Shown here: piece after piece, positions 62,128 to 64,000 of the stretch
Layout: each line of letters opens with the position of its first letter
Position numbering within the stretch: the stretch's first letter is position 1
NCBI RefSeq assembly: GCF_000427785.1
Contig: NZ_ATYR01000032.1
Location: 1 to 64,000 of the forward strand
Origin: Massilia alkalitolerans DSM 17462
GTDB lineage: Bacteria > Pseudomonadota > Gammaproteobacteria > Burkholderiales > Burkholderiaceae_D
Length of the DNA: 64,000 nucleotides
Reading direction: 5' to 3'
Translations under genes and position numbers: made by a program
Notes under the pieces: model-generated
The model's database searches: none
The model's input: only the letters and a program-made list of their open reading frames with translations
Told to the model about the DNA's origin: nothing

Positions 62128-62694
62128 TCAGGTTTTCGGCAGCGTCACGCCGTGCTGGCCCTGGTACTTGCCGCCGCGGTCCTTGTACGAGGTCTCGCAG
62201 ATTTCATCGGATTCGAAAAACAGCACCTGGGCGCAGCCTTCGCCGGCATAGATCTTGGCCGGCAGCGGCGTGGTGTTCGAGAATTCCAGGGTCACGTAGC
62301 CTTCCCACTCCGGCTCGAAAGGCGTGACGTTGACGATGATGCCGCAGCGCGCGTAGGTCGATTTGCCCAGGCACACGGTCAGCACGTTGCGCGGAATGCG
62401 GAAGTACTCGATGGTGCGGGCCAGCGCGAAGGAATTCGGCGGGATGATGCAGACATCGCTTTTCACGTCCACGAAGGAATTCGAATCGAAATTCTTGGGA
62501 TCGACGATGGTGCTGTTGATGTTGGTGAACACCTTGAACTCGTCGGCGCAGCGAATATCGTAGCCATACGACGACGTGCCCCACGAAATGACCCGGCGGC
62601 CGTCGGACTCGCGCACCTGGCGCGGTTCGAAGGGTTCGATCATCCCGGTCTCTTCCGCCATGCGGCGGATCCATTTATCGCTCTTGATAGCCAT
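62128..62694 (-). CDS. dcd: dCTP deaminase
   Basis: The 188-residue enzyme converts dCTP to dUTP, feeding dUMP to thymidylate synthase. The start MAIKSDKWIRRMAEETG matches the standard N-terminus, with GGA nine bases before ATG 62694; the ATG at 62703 has no spacing to the same site. Catalytic-region blocks VTLEFSNTTPLPAKIYAGEGCAQVLF and SWGTSSYGYDIR are complete. The neighbouring genes are unrelated to nucleotide metabolism. Confidence 0.96.
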   Translation of the reverse strand: MAIKSDKWIRRMAEETGMIEPFEPRQVRESDGRRVISWGTSSYGYDIRCADEFKVFTNINSTIVDPKNFDSNSFVDVKSDVCIIPPNSFALARTIEYFRIPRNVLTVCLGKSTYARCGIIVNVTPFEPEWEGYVTLEFSNTTPLPAKIYAGEGCAQVLFFESDEICETSYKDRGGKYQGQHGVTLPKT

Positions 62695-62731
62695 CAGTGA
62701 CATTCCAAAAAATCAATCCCGCGATTTTACG

Positions 62732-63565
62732 CTAAACCGCCGCCGCCGACACGCTTTGGGTGGCCGGCATCGATGGCGACAACAGGCGCGCGATCATCTC
62801 GTGGGTCAGGCGCGCCGTTTCCTCGGGTTTCTCGAGCGGGTACAGGTGGCCGCCCTCGATCATCACCAGATTGCGACCGACCAGGCGGCGGGTAGCGTCC
62901 AGGCCGGCCTGGCGCAGCTCTTCCGAGGTGGTGCCGGCGATGAAGCCGATCGGTAGGGGAAAAGGCTCGCGCAGGATGGCGCCCATGTGGTGCGGCAGCG
63001 TGTTGTAGATCATGGTTTCCACGGCCCGGTCGAAGCGCAGCTGCACGCCTTCCGGATGGGGCTGGAGGCCGTGGTCGAGGTAGTCGTCGAGCGCACCCGG
63101 CGCCCAGGCCTGGAACATCGGCTTGGCGATGAAATGCTGGTAGGCCGCCGCCCGATCCGGCCAGACATTGCGCCGGCGTTCGGAAAACCTCGCCGGCGAG
63201 AAGCGCGAACCCATGCCGCGTTTCTTGACCAGCTTCCACAGGAAGGCGCGCCAGCCGGCCACCACCGGCGAATCCAGCATGACGACGCAGCGCGCCAGCT
63301 CGGGACGCTGCTTGGCCGCCATCATGCTCAGCATGCCGCCGAGCGAATGGCCGACCAGGATCGGCGGGCGCTCGTAGCCCTCCAGCTGGTGGATCAGCTC
63401 CTCCACCAGGCCGTGCCAGCCGTCGCCCACCGGAAAGCGCGGGTCGTGGCCGTACATGTCGTGCGCGCGCAGGTCGTAGTGCGCGCCGAGGGCCTGGAAC
63501 AGCCGGCTGTAGGTGCCGGCCGGGTAGCTGTTCCCGTGGGAGAAGTGCAGCAGCGGTTTGCTCAT
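62732..63565 (-). CDS. Alpha/beta hydrolase
   Basis: The 277-residue protein has LLHFSHGNSYPAGTY (oxyanion region), the nucleophile elbow GHSLGG, and late Asp/His blocks ending IEGGHLYPLEKP. It resembles serine esterases or lipases of the MhpC type; the substrate is unknown. It lies 38 bases upstream of dcd in the same direction and may be cotranscribed. Confidence 0.85.
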   Translation of the reverse strand: MSKPLLHFSHGNSYPAGTYSRLFQALGAHYDLRAHDMYGHDPRFPVGDGWHGLVEELIHQLEGYERPPILVGHSLGGMLSMMAAKQRPELARCVVMLDSPVVAGWRAFLWKLVKKRGMGSRFSPARFSERRRNVWPDRAAAYQHFIAKPMFQAWAPGALDDYLDHGLQPHPEGVQLRFDRAVETMIYNTLPHHMGAILREPFPLPIGFIAGTTSEELRQAGLDATRRLVGRNLVMIEGGHLYPLEKPEETARLTHEMIARLLSPSMPATQSVSAAAV

Positions 63566-63664
63566 GAGGGTATGGCGTGAATGTCAACGGTCCATTGTAA
63601 TGAAAGAGCCCGGCGCACGAACCGGGTTTAGAGGGGAATGCCTACACCAGTAACTTGTCGACAT

Positions 63665-63679
63665 GTAAATCCAGGTAAA
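63665..63679 (+). promoter_or_regulatory. CpxR box upstream of the cpxR-like gene
   Basis: GTAAA, five bases (TCCAG), GTAAA at 63665-63679 matches the E. coli CpxR consensus GTAAA-N4-8-GTAAA exactly. It lies 53 bases before the ATG of a CpxR-like regulator, which fits autoregulation. Confidence 0.65.
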
Positions 63680-63731
63680 ATTTCGCACTGCACAAAATGT
63701 TCCCGGCGGCGCCTTTGCTATCCTGCTGCCC

Positions 63732-64000
63732 ATGAACCACGTACTGCTGATTGACGACGACGTCGAACTCGTCGGGATGTTTTCCGAATACCTGGAACAG
63801 GAAGGCTTTCGCACCACCTGCGTCCACAACGGCCACGACGGCGTGCGCGAGGCGCTGCGCGGCGACTATGCCATTGCGGTCCTCGACGTGATGATGCCGG
63901 GCACGAACGGCATCGAGGCGCTGCGCCAGGTCCGCGCGGCCGGCTGCGCAGCGAGCCGGATTCCGATCCTGATGCTGACCGCGCGCGGCGACGACGCCGA
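63732..64000 (+). CDS. cpxR: CpxR-like response regulator, N-terminal part (cut by window edge)
   Basis: The first 89 residues form a receiver domain: acidic pocket LLIDDDVEL, phospho-Asp in VLDVMMPG, Thr in LMLTARGDD. FSEYLEQEGF and the rest resemble CpxR/OmpR-family regulators of betaproteobacteria. The DNA-binding domain and a likely partner sensor kinase are beyond the right edge. A CpxR box precedes the gene. A short Ala-Gly-Cys insertion (AAGCAASRIP) lengthens the loop before the Thr. Confidence 0.82.
   Translation, partial: MNHVLLIDDDVELVGMFSEYLEQEGFRTTCVHNGHDGVREALRGDYAIAVLDVMMPGTNGIEALRQVRAAGCAASRIPILMLTARGDDA

Noticed and set aside
1..64000. CRISPR array, prophage or toxin-antitoxin system
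   Set aside because: No regularly spaced repeats, integrase, phage structural genes or paired small toxin-antitoxin frames were found; the only mobile sequence is the IS end at the left edge.

Overview
The window comes from a GC-rich betaproteobacterium. The gene set (MHYT and GGDEF/EAL signalling, dnaQ-rnhA-gloB locus, CpxR-type regulator, cyanophycin synthetase) and the protein sequences resemble Oxalobacteraceae such as Massilia. That placement is by recognition only; no search was run. The DNA looks chromosomal: housekeeping genes on both strands, short gaps, many 1-8 nt overlaps, and many convergent pairs sharing a hairpin. There are no phage genes and no CRISPR. The only insertion sequence is the start of an IS4-family element cut by the left edge.

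Layout. 1-180: IS4-family end, apparently inserted in the terminator of the next operon. 217-4398 (-): a haem-oxygenase-like di-iron protein followed by a cyanophycin synthetase. 4532-8555 (-): PoxB-like TPP enzyme, nicotinamidase, amino-acid permease. 8942-15594: a signalling block (TPR-GGDEF, MHYT hybrid kinase, PAS-GGDEF) enclosing a tyrosyl-tRNA synthetase gene with a striking leader. 15802-18192: small HTH protein, HtpX, AI-2E-family permease. 18286-23067: two identical tRNA-Val(CAC) genes flanking a pectin-type esterase, a glycoside hydrolase and an apparently exported methyltransferase. 23094-25951: dnaQ, rnhA and a methyltransferase, divergent from gloB. 25991-28638: malate synthase divergent from a LysR regulator. 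28732-32149 (-): cold-shock protein, Hpt protein, upp, AidB-like dehydrogenase. 32491-39836: GGDEF-EAL plus HDOD pair, aroC, REC-DUF3369-GGDEF-EAL, CBS protein. 40017-43850: metY operon and YihY. 43915-50424 (+): wrbA to an FtsX-type permease and AttH-like lipocalin. 50462-55661: ABC exporter, chemoreceptor, PLP lyase. 56048-60490: thyA, folA, DUF4337, basic amino-acid decarboxylase. 60566-64000: ECF41 sigma factor, cation transporter, dcd, hydrolase and the start of a cpxR-like regulator.

How genes work together. Thymidylate and nucleotide supply is represented by dcd, thyA, folA and upp. Cyclic-di-GMP turnover is represented by four GGDEF/EAL proteins, with HDOD, Hpt, MHYT-kinase and chemoreceptor genes nearby. 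The esterase-hydrolase pair between the tRNA copies looks like acquired plant cell-wall degradation.

The most interesting signal is upstream of tyrS. A good sigma70-type promoter appears to start transcription at the ATG of an 18-codon peptide with three Tyr codons in four. Mutually exclusive hairpins and a helix masking the tyrS Shine-Dalgarno follow. This predicts tyrosine-responsive attenuation. Also notable are the oxygenase-cyanophycin synthetase pair, with the primer-making N-domain motif of the synthetase lost, and an exact CpxR box before the cpxR-like gene.
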